Assembly (NCBI GenBank): GCA_963573385.1
Contig: CAUYLG010038244.1
Coordinates: forward strand, 1 to 64,000
DNA from: Cacajao melanocephalus
Taxonomy: Eukaryota > Chordata > Mammalia > Primates > Pitheciidae
Length of the DNA: 64,000 bases
Direction: 5' to 3'
The notes under the pieces were generated by a model. That model saw only the letters and a list, made by a program, of their open reading frames with translations. It ran no database searches and had not been told where the DNA came from. Shown here one piece after another: positions 31,321 to 45,230 of the stretch (its first letter is position 1; each line of letters starts with the position of its first letter). A program made the translations under genes and the position numbers.

Positions 31321-31814
31321 GGCTATTGACGTCATGGGTGTGGTATGAGAACAGGGTGTGTGTGTGTGCACTGGGAGACTTCAGAGCAGACAAATGGGAG
31401 GCTTCTGCCGTGGGGTTCACTGTGTGTTGCCCACTTCTTTGGTGCCCTACTGATGACAACAAGTGCGCCTCACACTCCATGCCACTCTGCAAACCAACTG
31501 CAGGCAAGCAAGCACCAATCAGTGGAAAGTCTACATTTCAGAGTATTTTACAAATACAGATGTCTTACTTTCCAACAATTATAAGAAGAACACCTCATTT
31601 CTAGAAAGGTTTCTCTGCTACGCGCATTTCCTTAGGAAGATGACATTCAGGTAAGAATGCTTTATAATTAGAATACCTACTGCAGGCAAATAAATGAGTG
31701 TCTTTGAAAATATTGTGTTCCATAGGCATTTATAAGCATTTACTGTACCATTCTGACTTACTTCTTATGTGAATAGGGTCTTCACAGATGGGCAGAAGAG
31801 TTTACCCCAGTTCT

Positions 31815-32110
31815 GGCTGGGTGCAGTGACTCACACCTGTAATCCCAGCACTTTGGGAGGCCAAGGCATGTGGATCACTTGAGGTCAGGAGTTTGAGATC
31901 AGCCTGGCCAACATGGTAAAACCCCATCTCTACTAAAAATATAAAAATTAGCTGAGTGTGGTGGCACATGCCTGTAATCCCAGCTATTCAGAGGCACAAG
32001 AATCACTTGAACCTGGGAAATGGAGATTGTAGTGAGCCAAGATTACCACTGTACTCTAGCCTGGGTAACAGAGTGAGAATCTGTCTCAAAAAAATATGTT
32101 TGTTTTTTCT
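31815..32110 (+). mobile_element. Alu SINE
   Basis: GGCTGGGTGCAGTGACTCAC start; the right monomer has a short deletion. The left flank TTTACCCCAGTTCTG resembles TTTTACCCCATTTCTG after the tail. Confidence 0.93.
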
Positions 32111-32281
32111 TTTACCCCATTTCTGTCAAAGAAATTGCAGGTTCTGATCTAAAGTAGTAATTTTTTGTTCTTTATCGAATATCTAATTCTTAAGTCTATC
32201 AGCATTCTTTGCACAGTTTGAGATTTCTTTCTTCTAAGAAAATGTGCTGATATGTGAGGATGACGGGAAAGTACTTGATCA

Positions 32282-32449
<168 letters not shown>

Positions 32450-32614
32450 TTAGTTCTTCTATAAAAACCATTCATATTTCATCTGTTAATTTAACAAAGT
32501 AAGCAGATACCAGGTTCATCAAATCTACGTACTTTTTGTTATTGCCATGGTCTGAATGCTGATGTCTCCCAAAAGTTCATATGTTGGAATCTAACACCCA
32601 AAGTGATAGTATGA

Positions 32615-33001
<387 letters not shown>

Positions 33002-33199
33002 TATTAGTGCCTTTATTAAAGAGGCTCCAGTGAGCTCCCTTGCACTTTCTGCCACATGAGGACATAGAGAGGGTGCCATCTATGAGGAATAGGCCCTCAC
33101 CTGACACAGAGCCTGCTGGCACCTTGATCTTGAACTTCTCAGCCTCCAGAACTGTAAGCAATACATCTCTGTTGCTTATAAATTACTCAGTTTAAGGTA

Positions 33200-34352
33200 C
33201 AGTAATGCACTTCATAATGATGTTTCAACGATGGACCCAATATACAATGGTGGTCCTGTAAGATTATAATCCTAATTCCTATTGCCTAGTGACATCATGG
33301 CAGACATAAGATCCTCAGGTGTCCGTGACGATGTTGGTGTAAACAAGCCTACTACAACCTATCAGCTGTTTAAATGTACAGCAATACAGTAATGATGGAC
33401 AGTATATAATACTTGATAAGAGATAACTAAGATACTGGTTTATGTATTTACTATACTATTTATCTTAATATTAGATAGAATCCTCCTACTACTACCTAGA
33501 AAAGTTAACTGTAAAGTAGCCTCAGGCAGGTCCTTCAGGAGGTATTCCAGAAGGCATTGTTGTCATAGAAGGTGACAGCTTCATGTGTGTTATTGCCACT
33601 GAAGACCTTCCAGTGGGACAAGATGTAGAGCGGGAAGTCAGTGATATTGATGATCCTGACCCCGTGTAGGCATCGGCTAAGGTGTGTGTCTTAGTTTTTA
33701 ACAAAAAAAATTTTTTAAGTTAAAAAAAAAAATTAAAAATAGAAAAAAGCTGATAGAATAACGTTATAAAGAAATTTTTTGTACAGCTGTGAAATGTGTT
33801 TGTGTTTTAAGCTAAATGTTATTAAGAAAGAGTGAAAAGTTTAAAAATATAAAGGTTTATGAAGTTAAAAAGTTGTAATAAGCCATGGTTAATTTACTAT
33901 TAAAGAAAGAAAAATGTATTAATGAATTTTGTATAGCCTAAGAGTACAAAGCTCATCGTCTCCGGTTGTATATACACTAACACCCTAGGCTTTCACGTTC
34001 CTTCTCCGCTCACTCACCAACTCACCCAAGCAACCCCCAGTCCCGCAAGCTCCATTCATGCTAAGTGCCTTATATAAGTGTACCGTTTTTAATCTTTTTA
34101 TGCTGCATTTTTACTGTGCCTTGTTAAAATTGCAAATACCATTGTGTTAAAACTGTCTACAGTATTTAGTACAGTAACATGCTGTACAGGTTTGTAGCCT
34201 ACGAGCAACAGGCTATATCATATAGCCTAGGTGTGTAGTAAGCTATACTATCTCAGCTTGTGTCAATACACTCTACGATGTTTGCACAGTGACAAAATCA
34301 TCTAATGACACATTTCTCAAACATATCCCCATCATTAAATGATGCATGACTG
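33200..34352 (+). mobile_element. Tigger/pogo-like DNA transposon inside the MaLR LTR
   Basis: The ends are imperfect inverted repeats: CAGTAATGCACTTCATAATG at the left and, read on the minus strand, CAGTCATGCATCATTTAATG at the right. Both ends are bordered by TA (33198-33199 and 34353-34354), the Tc1/mariner-type target duplication. The body has GTACAGTAACATGCTGTACA and TATAGCCTAGGTGTGTAGTA, familiar from a common human Tigger-class family. The exact family name is not certain. Confidence 0.8.
33520..33669 (+). pseudogene. Coding relic within the Tigger-like element
   Basis: A 49-codon open stretch, bounded upstream by a stop at 33517-33519 and ending in TAG at 33667-33669. The tail is acidic (QDVEREVSDIDDPDPV). 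It lies in the element interior and may be the end of a decayed transposon protein; I recognise no catalytic motif. A chance frame is possible. Confidence 0.35.
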
Positions 34353-34407
34353 TATTTCATTATTGCAACCCTAACAGACTAAGAGGGTTAATAATATGCT
34401 TTGAGGC

Positions 34408-34427
34408 AAAAAAAAAAAAAAAAAAAA
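34408..34427. repeat. A20 homopolymer
   Basis: Uninterrupted run of about 20 A shortly after the LTR end. Confidence 0.9.
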
Positions 34428-35189
34428 GTCATCTTTCAAGCCAAATGCATAAACAGTAGCATATATATCTGTGTATATGATACAAAAAAAGAATTGTAAT
34501 TCAATGAAATCCTTGTGGATCATGGAATGGACTATGTGTGTGCTGAATGAAACTTCAACACTAACATGAGTCAATGACATTCTTCTGTTTCATTCACAGT
34601 TGTGGTCATGGAGAAGTTAAGGCCCCATCAATTAGCAGAACCTAATTAGGCCCTAATTGGATGTGAGGTATTCTGGCCTTTTGCAACAGACACAAAAACA
34701 TTTTTTCTCCTTTTTTACGCTTGTGATATTACTCAGCTTCCAACCATTCCCTCTGGCATGTTGAAAGACAAACTCAGCAGAAACTCCCCTTCCTGGTTCA
34801 TTGCACCTCTGCAGCCCTCCAGGTGGGGACTCTTCTTGGTGACCTTCCCCATATATCTGGAATATTTGGAACCAGACTCTAATTTTCCTTGTTATAGTTT
34901 TAACTAATTTCCTAATCTAGAACAATTCCAAATACGTCCAGCACGGCAAGCATGCAGCTAGAGCTCTGTTATTTATACTGACTGTTTAAAGAATCCCAGC
35001 AGAAGCTTTCTTACACATTGCAAAAAGAAAAAAAAAACTGTTGATTTACTGGATTTATGTTTTTTCTTTAAAAAAAACTCTTAAAATGTTATTTTTTCGA
35101 CTTATAAAGGCATTCTAACTTTGTCATCCTATTTTGATCTGTTTAGAGGGAAGAAGGCAGAAAGAAATGGGTGAAATCTGGCTCTGTAT

Positions 35190-35375
35190 TTTTCCAGTTT
35201 TGAGATCTGAGGCAACTTTTTGTCTTCATTTTCCCTCAGTTTCCTCATCCATAAAATGAGGATAATAACATGTATTCCACAGGTTTTCATAAAGATCAAA
35301 ACAGATAGTTTATGTGAGGCATTTCTTGAAGTGCTTGGGACAATATGAGAATCTAACACATGGTACCCGTTGTTA
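35190..35375 (+). mobile_element. MIR SINE
   Basis: CCCTCAGTTTCCTCATCCAT with AAATGAGGATAATAACA and GAAGTGCTTGGGACAAT. Confidence 0.75.
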
Positions 35376-36759
35376 TTTTTAAGATCACAGAGTAATACTT
35401 CTTTGTTCTCTAAGGCTTTCAAAAGCCTTTGGTGAAAAACATGAATCATAACCTATCTTTTCTCATGAGTATACCTGAAATGTCAAACCAAAAACAGTAT
35501 TCAATAATAGCGAGGTATGCGTGCGGAGCGCAGTATTTTAGGCCACTGCAGGACGTCATTCCTATAGTTGCAGAAATGAAGATAACAGTGTGAGAAGGTA
35601 CGTGAAACAAGTGATCGTGACATGGGTTAGCAGAGCGGAGAAGAATATCAACCGAACTCAACTGAAATGGCTTACAGGTGCAGCAGTATATTTTCTTAGT
35701 TAAGTTGCTTCAGTCTACATAATTTGAACGGTATACTGTCCTAGTACCACCACTTGTAAACAATGATAATTTAAAATAAGAAAAAAGAATAAAAGGGGAC
35801 TTTAAAACTACTACCAAATTTGTCACTGCACTTCATCACAAGAGACAAGCAAGAGCTAGTCTTATCAACATTGTTTTCCAGGCACCTGGTCCAGAACTGG
35901 ACGCAGCGCAGAAGGGAAGGATTTCCTGGGCAGCAGCAGTCTTTCAGAAGTCACTCATGGAGAAGCACACTCTCTGTGGGCTAATTTGTTAACTTTGAGA
36001 GTTGGATAATTAAGCTCTGATTAACATTTTATCAAATGACAAATTCCTCTCTTGCCTAAGTATTTTCTCTTAACTATGTAAACAGATTTCAACTAAGTAT
36101 ATAAACAGGTATTTCAGACTATTATCATTTTCATTGATTCAAGAGGTTGCCTTTAGACACAATCTTAGATCCAATCTCCAAAAGGTATTAAATATTCACT
36201 TTATGATTATCCACAAAGCATGAATTTTTCAATAAGTATAATGCCCCATAAGACAAAGTAAATGCTTATCAGCAGTCGAAATGAAAGAATATTGGTAGAA
36301 AGAGCACGCTATTTCCCACCTTTGCCCCCCATGACAAACACTACCAGACTGCAATGTTGTTTATTTAGGCTCTCAACCTCTTTTGGTTGATAGTTCTGTT
36401 TAAATAAAGCTGCAGCAAAATGAGATAATCAATTTGAGTCACGTTTCTGGAGTTTTAGAACTTAATTGCTTGTATTAATTATTCATACTCTTCTGGCAGA
36501 AGAACCTTAGCTTTATTAATTTCTGTTCTTGGGAACCATAAAACTCTTTTGACTCAGGTATCTTTATTTTTTATTCTTCAGGTTAAAAAGTTGGAAATTG
36601 GAAAAAAGAAATACAAGGGAAAGGTAACCTAGGTGTGGAAATCTATGAAGTATAGGCAATATCACCATTTTCCCTGTACCTTCTTAAGGGCCCTTGAAGG
36701 TACAGGGAGAAAAGGTAAACATTACAGGAGTCCAGGTACAGAGTCTATAAATAATGTAG

Positions 36760-36935
36760 TGCTATGCTGAGTGGAAAGTGCACCAGACTGAAAAAGCAGA
36801 ATGCCTGGATTCTACCCCACCACTGCCACCAACATGCTAAATAGCTGTGATGGTTCTCAGTGTTTTCCTCTGTCAATCATGGCCAGGGTATTGGATTACG
36901 TGATCTCCTGTGTCCTTTCCAAAGGTTCTCTGTCT
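36760..36935 (+). mobile_element. MIR SINE, diverged
   Basis: GTGGAAAGTGCACCAGACTG, ATGCCTGGATTCTACCCCAC and ATAGCTGTGATGG follow the MIR left part. Confidence 0.6.
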
Positions 36936-36951
36936 AGACTCCACTAAGACA

Positions 36952-36957
36952 ACACAC

Positions 36958-37006
<49 letters not shown>
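36952..37006. repeat. (CA)n microsatellite
   Basis: About 27 dinucleotide units with a TACATACA interruption near the left end. Confidence 0.97.
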
Positions 37007-37008
<2 letters not shown>

Positions 37009-40000
37009 CTGTCTGGAACAAGGGTAGGACTGAGCAAGGTGGTGGCTTGCAGGGAAAAGATTCTGAACACAAGTACAAATCCCACCAGGAGTCTGGGATG
37101 AGTTGGGAGCAGGAAGTGGAAGAGGTGAGAGGATCATGACCTTGCTACTTGTTGGCACTCGTTACTGGGCAATAAAGCAATAGGGACTCGTTATTTTAAG
37201 CCTTCACAGCTCAGTTTGCACCCCTGTAACACAATGGCTATCACACAGAGCCCATATGAGAATAAAGTGTCCTACAAATGTCTGTTAATACTGAGAGATG
37301 TGGTATTCCACAGAATGCAGAGTTTTGTCCATCAAACATTTTGATTCCTTCTAAAACTGAGGAATGCCACTGTCTTAAGATTTGGAGTGAAATAAACATA
37401 ATGACTTGGATGTAACTGCTAGACTGACAGATGAGTCAAACAATAGCTGGTACCACATTAGTATATACGGATCAGCCCAAACTCCTGTTAAGTAGCTAAA
37501 TCATTATCTTTATTTTAGATAAAATAGATCTTTTCATGATAAAGAGGTATAACAACATCAGAAGAGATAAATGGTCATCATTTAATCTAGATTATTCTAG
37601 ACACTCTCCATTTCATAAATTCTTCTGTTCAACGGAGTAATTCATCAAAAGCATACAGATATGTGATTTAGTTCTTATATCTTTAAAAGTTATTTTCTAC
37701 AGTGGAATCTTAAAATTAGACTACCTCTTCTGTTTGATCACATCAGGTGATCCTTTTTGTTTCTTGGTTAAGTAAATATGGTCCCTAGACATGGGACCTG
37801 GACAGAGGTGTCTACCTTCAACATTCACCATCACCCTACAGTACAGACTGTCCTTGCAGAATGACAGTAATGCTACATATTTAGCTGCAGCTGGGGGCGG
37901 AATTGTAGGGGAAAGTATTATATAATTAGACTATAATTATTCTAGCATCGTATAATAAAGAGCCTCATTTTCCCAGTCTGCAACAAATGATAGAGTTGCT
38001 TGCCTGCCTTGAGGTGCAGGTATATGTAGTAGATGTCTCTAAGTGCCCTAAGGAGCTGGGAGGGGCCATGGCATGGGTCACAGCCCCCATCTGCTGGGCC
38101 TAGATATAGTATACCCAGGGAGATGCACATAAAATCCTGCACATGTTCACACACACACCCAAAAGGGCCATAACTTGGATAAGGTTGAGGCAGAACCCAT
38201 CAAAAAGCAACAGTTGAAGTTTGTGCAGAAGGCAAGATAATCGATGTGCAGGCAAACCCTCTTTCCTGGGGCCACTACCTTACTGGATCAAGTCCATTCA
38301 CCAACTTCACATTGATTTGTATTAAGAACTTGAACCTTTTCATTATGATCTCAACAAAGGTCCAATGCCCCCAACCAGTTCTAGTAAGTGAAGGGTCAGA
38401 AGTCATAGTACTTACATAATGGTAGGTACTTAGAAACTTGCAAAGTTTTGAATCTAATAAGACCTTAAAAAGTCTTTGATGCCCTTGCTCTACACAGATT
38501 TCAGCAGTACAGTAACCTGAAGCCCTTTCTTTATGCACTTGTGTTGACTGGTGATATTTATTTCAAATTTCCAGGCCTGCTTTTGCCTTATGTATCATGG
38601 ACAAGGTGCCCCTAACATTCCTGAGGCAGCTCCCCCAATGCCCCATGTGCACTGCAGAACCTGTATTAGGGTATCTTCTGGCACCTAACATATGCCATCA
38701 AATGTAATGTTGCCTAAAAGAACAGAAGCACTTATTTAAAATCAAATAATGGAATTGCCTATCAAAGCAATGAGTGTCGCACTGTTCATTTTTTATTATG
38801 GATAATACATAGTTACAGAATTAAACCACAATAAAATCCCCCTCTTTCCAATTTTATTTATTGTGTAAACATCTAAAATAAAAGTACTAAGTCTTTTTAC
38901 CTTCAATTAAAAACAGTAGAGAACTGCAGGAATAATAAGAATTAATTTACATTATTAAAAGGCATAAATTATGGAAGTAAAAGAAATGCGGGTTTCCAGA
39001 AAAATTCTATGAGGTTCTCTGAAGCTATACACATAAAAAGAAACCAAGGGATCTAACTTACTTAGATGTTTAAAAAGTCCTTGGCAATATTTCTCACCAA
39101 GGGCTGTTAAAATACCTGAATTCCCAAAATATCTGATTTCCCACTGGCTTGAGATTCTTTTTAAATACTTTTCTACCTGAGGAAGTGACTGTTTATCCCC
39201 ACACTTTATTTCTTAGAGCTCTCTACCCACCAAAAAGTGACTTCCCTGACCAGGGTGCACCCCAGCGGAACCTGCTTCTCTGGGTTTACGTCAATTCATT
39301 TTGCCTCCCTGGGATAGAGAAGAATTAAATTTGAGAGGGTTTTATCATCTTTGAATGATAATAAGTAATCAAGATAAGATAAATAATCACTATAATAGGA
39401 TGCTCTCCTACTTATTTTGTGTTGAGCTTCAAACTATCCGAGACTTCTCTGTCAGCCAGAGAGAGAAGCCATGCTACAGACTTTTCTGGCATCCTACATC
39501 CGGAAGCTCCTGGAGACTGGGCCCCACAGTGGCCCATGGGTGGAGAAGAGCCTTTTCCTTTCCCTGCTCTCTGGCTGAGAAGGGAGGATTGAAAAAATCA
39601 GGGTCCAAAAAGCATGCCAGAGTGGAGCCTGAACAAAACCAGGCAGGAGCTAGGACCCTGGTGTTCCAAGAGGGCCTAGGAGCAGAATATCCCCCATCCC
39701 AGCATTCTGGCCAGCAGCCAGAAACCCAGAGAATCTCATCCCTGGAACTGAACACCAGTGACAAGCCTGCTCTTAAAACACAACATGCTTGTAAAGAGAC
39801 TTAAAACTGGTTTCTTGAAGCTACTTCATGCATACTGAGGCCACGAACAGACTTGATGAAATTGCTGTTGTGGTTACTTAGCAATTATTATGGTTAGCAT
39901 GATAAATATCGCCATTAGTTTGCCCCACGCATAACAATACAAGCAAAAATTTATAAATATTGAAAGTAGGAGGTAGAAAATAATCCTCAAAGGCTATTCT

Positions 40001-40275
40001 TAATCTCCATCTAATTGTGCAAAAGTTTAACATTTTCCTAGGTTACAATTTTAAAATTCAGTAAATAGTGGAAAATACTGTCAAAAGAAGAAATGCTTCC
40101 AATTTATTTCTTTATATTAGGGGCCTCTTAGCTTAGATACTGCTGTTGGCCAGCTGCCATTCATTGCCTGTTTAAAAGCTTCAAAATCCCTGGTATTCAG
40201 CTATGAATCCATGAGCATCAGCCTGTTGACAGATAAGATTTTCTAAAGGATTGTTAACCTCACGTTACTGTCTCA

Positions 40276-40416
<141 letters not shown>

Positions 40417-40819
40417 TTACTTCTTAGAGTGTCAAATGGAGAAACTTAACAGTTGTTCCTACTCCCAGGTAACTCCGTTATATAAGACAATTAGTAGGTA
40501 AGATGAGATGAAACAGTTGTCGAGGTGTTCAAAGTGCTTTTTTAAATGTATGAGAAACAACAGAGCAAGTACTACTGTACACTTCACCTCCTTCATAACA
40601 AAGGTAGAACAAATTACATTATGAACACTCTAGAGCATGGAATGCCTGCCTAGCCATGTTAATTACTGCAACATTTTGCTTCATATTGCACTAATAAAAT
40701 CATCTCAAACCCAACACTCAGCATGTTCAGTGTGCACCACATTATCAACGATCTCTTTGGAAGGGAGGGCCTGCTCTTTGCTTTCTTCCTAATTTTCTGA
40801 GTGCCTAATGCAGAGGAAA

Positions 40820-41430
40820 AGTTAAACATAGAATTCCCATATGATCCAGCAATTCCACTCCTAGGTATATACTCCAAAGAGTGGAAAGCAAGTACTCAAC
40901 GAATACTTATATGTGCATGTTCATAGCAACATCATTCACCATAGCCAAAAGGCAGAAACAACCCAAATGTCCACCAACGTTTGAACAGACAAACAAATTG
41001 TGGTGTATACATATGATGGCTTATTACTTGACCATAAAACAGGAAAATACTGATACATGGTACAACATGTATGAACCTCAAAAAAGTATTAAGTGAAAGA
41101 ATCCAGACAGAAAAATTCACATATTGTATGATTCCATGGATATAAAATATCTAGAATAGGCCAATTGATTGAGCCAGAATGTAGACTGGTGACTGCCAGG
41201 GTGGAGGGGAGGAGGACTGGGAGTGACTGCTTAATGGGAACACAGGTTCCATTTGGGGATGATGAAAATGGTTTCTGTTTGTCTGTTTATTTTGCAACAG
41301 GGGCTCACTCTAACTAGACAGAGGTGGTGGTTGTATAACACTGTGAATGTACTAAATGCCACTGGGTTGTTCACTTTAAAATGGCTAATTCTAGTTTCAT
41401 CTCGAATGAAAAAAAAGGCTTTCATGTATT
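40820..41430 (+). mobile_element. Old L1 3' end
   Basis: CCCATATGATCCAGCAATTC, TAGGTATATACTCCAAAGAG, AACCCAAATGTCCACCAACG and TGGTGACTGCCAGGGTGGAG match the old L1 ORF2 end and 3' UTR. Starts about 440 bases from exon 6 on its upstream side. Confidence 0.88.
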
Positions 41431-42017
41431 TATACATAAATTTAACGAATGAATGACTAGATAAGTAAATGTTAACACAGAAGAAAATGCAGCACACATT
41501 GTCATTCATCAAAGACCCATGAAGCACCCATTTATGCTAGGCATGAGCTGCTCAAGTCCAGCCTTTAAAGAAGAGCAGGCCCTTTTCCACTCAATCCCTA
41601 AGTAATTTGGTTTACATTTTTTATATATGCTACATGATTCAGTGCAGGGTATACAGGAAATCGAGCAGGTCTCTGACATGATCATGTCAATAATTAATGA
41701 GAAATAATGAAATCAGAAAAGAAAAGGAGGTAAAAAATAGAGAACAGATTTAAGGTCAATTCTACTTAGGAAAGGGGAAATGTTTTGCATTTTAACTGAT
41801 TTTAAAAAAATCATCATGCAGACCTTTCTAAGCATATGGCTGGCAAACTATTAAGTAGACAGATAAGCAGAATTCCAACGTATTCCAAATCACATTCTTT
41901 TGCTTCTCAGGTAGCTATATAGGTGGAGGAGGAAAATACTAGGTCCTGCTGAAAGACGTATTTCTTAGATTTCTTTCACCCAAGTTGGCCAGAGGAAAAA
42001 ATCAATCCCTCTCCTCA

Positions 42018-42020
<3 letters not shown>

Positions 42021-42109
<89 letters not shown>
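42021..42109. repeat. Compound (TC)n(AC)n microsatellite
   Basis: About 22 CT units directly joined to about 22 CA units, essentially uninterrupted. Confidence 0.97.
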
Positions 42110-42111
<2 letters not shown>

Positions 42112-42794
42112 GAGTGGATGGCTCCACATATCTGGAGTGGTTGGCTTCTGCCTGGCTTTCCCTGGGCCTCTGGTCCTCCACTATTCCATGTGGAAGCTGG
42201 GAAGGGCTAAGGAAAGAGAGGAAGCCATAAACACACACAGCAGGGAAACACTTTCTCTTTGATTTACAGAGCAAAGTTAAACATGGTTAGATTCCATTTG
42301 AGCTTTGGATAAAAGCTATTTATCAGCCTATCACAGAACTCTGAGGATTGTTAGCTGATGCATTGTAAAAACCTGAAAAAAACCATGATAAATACGTTTT
42401 GAAAATGTTGGGATAACATAGAAAGAGATGTATGTATATCATGACACTGTTCTGCAAATAATATACAGTCATTTCTATTTCTGCCTAGAATAATATCTGT
42501 ATTTTCTACAATAAACATGAATTATTTTGTGCAAAAAAAGGAAAAAAATGTTGGGATAAACAAAGTTAGCAGGTTTCTTTACTACAGGGCTCCTCAGAGC
42601 ATTTAAAATGCTAATGTGCTATGTTGCAAAAGTGCTCTGTGGATTCTCAGGTGTGGGAGGAGGGGGAACTGAGTTTTCACTGATTCCCCAAACTTATTTG
42701 ACCATGGAAGCTGTTTTTCATGGACCACCTATTAATAGCTTTCAGTATGCTAGTGTTTTGTGGAACACTAACTTGGGAAATCTAACTTTAGTGG

Positions 42795-42975
42795 ACTCAA
42801 TATAGAGATTGGAGTTAAACAACATGCATTTGCTTCTGGACTTTGTCATGAGCGTGAGCTCTGGCAAGTTTAGTTGTTTTGAGCCTGCTTCCTCCTCTGC
42901 AAAAATGGAGAAAATATCAAATCCCTCATCTGTAGAGGAAGACTAAGTAAATCACTGGGAACTGGGCCTGAGAAT
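42795..42975 (+). mobile_element. MIR SINE, diverged
   Basis: TGAGCGTGAGCTCTGGCAAG, GAGCCTGCTTCCTCCTCTGC and AAAATGGAGAAAATATC. Confidence 0.55.
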
Positions 42976-44568
42976 AAATCATAGCTCCCCACTTCCTACT
43001 CCACAGGAGGCCTCTCCATGGAGAACGGTGTCCTACAGTTGTGCCCCCAGTGTGCCTGGCACATTGCACAGAGGCAGAATTCCATAAACACTTTGAAATT
43101 CCACACACACTGTTGCAAATAGAAAAAGAGGCACATAAAGCTGATATAAGAACAGTTGCAACTGTCCTTTGCTAAGATGCTGGTTTCTAAAAGCATCTAT
43201 ACAGTCGATTGCTTATATACAGCTCCAGAGCCTTCCAGGGGAGTTGCTGTGGGATATGTGATGGCACATTGTGTTCCTAGATCCCCCCTCAGGGACCGCA
43301 GACTGAAGCACCAGCCAATTAGCTAGCAACACAGGGGTGAGTTTCAGCAGATGATTCAATACAATCATAACAGCTCAGACATGGAAAACAGCCTCACAGA
43401 AGGCAAGGATAACTGGGATATTTGAAAAGGTGCTTGGGTAGAGAGTTGTGAAAGACAGGATTTTGCCCAAAAAAGGAGAACCACCACCTGAAGATCAGTC
43501 TCAGCTGATGGTGTGCCACAGTAACACCAAGAGAGCTGTTGTAGGTGCAGCGTGCTTCTCCCAGAAGGAGCCCAAGCTACTGGGGCACCCTGACCTAACT
43601 GGCAAATGGCCTCCATCAGAGCCAGCGCCGAAGAACACCAGCTGGTCCCTGACAGCTACTCTGTTCGTGCTGTCCATATTCAAGGGTTATTCACTGTGGC
43701 TGACTGCAAAACAGTCATGTCCATGTCTGGATAGAGGGAAATGAAGCCTTCCAGAGCACCATGGACAGGTTATAAAATGTGTAAAAAGAAAACAACGGAA
43801 CTTTGGTTAAATTTTCTCAATAGCATTCGCACCCAAAGAGTGCCAGTTGTTTCTCCTAACTGTGAGGATATGTGCAATCTCAGCCTTCCAGACAAGATAC
43901 TATCACTTCAAATGGCAGCAATTCTAAACCAATTTGAGGCATGGTCACTGAACTAAAGGTAGAATTCCAAAAGGATACTCAACAGCACATACATGGGTCC
44001 CAATCAAAGAAGCCCACAGCATGTCATTGCCATTCTCCAGTCACCCCCCAGGTAATGAGGAAAATCTGTGTCCTCACACTCCATGAGGTCCCAACTCAAA
44101 CTTGAAAAGGACAACATTGGAGTGGGGTAGAGTCGGGTGGTCAATATTATGCGGAAGTTCTACGAAGCCTGTGAATAATTTTAGAGCTATTTCTTAGAAA
44201 AATGAGTGAGTAAAGAAAATCTGTCTCAACCACATGGCTTCTTTGCCGATTTTTCTTTTGCAACTCTTCATTCCAAAACTCAGAAGCATTGTCTCATGCA
44301 TTCTCATTAAGATACAGCACACAAGAATAGCTTTCAGAACCAAATGCCAACCCTTGCAAAAAGAGACAACAGACGAGAGGAAAAAGTGTTAGGAGTGTGA
44401 AAAATATTGCAAGCTGGAAACATTCATTTCCATCACACATCGTGAGCCACTAGACTACCTTGAATCTGTTCTATAGCACTGCTACTTCCACACTGAAGTA
44501 TATACCAAAACACAAAACAACTGCATCACAAAGGTAGTTTTTGCTTCTCTGTGGTCTACAAATAAGAG

Positions 44569-44570
<2 letters not shown>

Positions 44571-44620
<50 letters not shown>

Positions 44621-44630
44621 TATATATGTA
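44571..44630. repeat. (TA)n microsatellite
   Basis: About 22 uninterrupted AT units followed by AAATAATATATATG. Confidence 0.97.
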
Positions 44631-44771
44631 TTTAAGCCCGGAGTAGCAAAGCACCATTATTTAAAGCACACAGAGGATTTTCATAATTCACAAGGCATAG
44701 GCAGTACCCTACTTTTTAAGGAATACATCACTTCACCTATTTGGGATTCAGATCACTCTTACCAAAAGATC

Positions 44772-44902
44772 TTGAGACGCTGGGTATACCTAGTTACTTA
44801 GTTTGTTGGTAAGTCTCTTTGGAGTAACCAATCTTAATCTTCAAGTTGAATATCAGTATTATTCTTGATGATTATGGTTTAAGCCAGGAGGTCATAGGAT
44901 TA
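44772..44902 (+). repeat. Local direct repeat B, copy 1
   Basis: Starts TTGAGACGCTGGGTATACCT. Shares ATCTTCAAGTTGAATATCAG (allowing one base) and a TATGGTTTAA-GGAGGTCA-AGG tail with 45231-45390, same orientation, 459 bases away. Confidence 0.75.
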
Positions 44903-45230
44903 CTTGAGTTTAGATTATCAGCAAAAGCTGTATAAGTGAACCATGGTCCTCTATCCTACTAGTCTACTAAGGGAAACCTTCTATTTTTTTTTTAATAGGA
45001 GTAATAATATGTTTATTATTTTAAAAATTAAGATATGAAGTAAGGTCTTCCACAATTTCTCTATAAGGACTTGTTTTCTTTTAATATTAGGGAATATAGT
45101 TCTTTTAAACATTCATGTTTTGAAGATCTTTTTCCTCCTCCCTTTCTTCTCTTTCTTCTCTTTTAAGTCCATTCCATCATTTCCTTTCCATTTTCATGCA
45201 CACAGCCTTGCCTCCAGTCTAATTTTTACC

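Noticed and set aside
39355..39804. 149-codon plus-strand open frame in intron 6
   Set aside because: No domain, and an equally open minus-strand frame (39474-39764) overlaps it; there is no evidence of coding.
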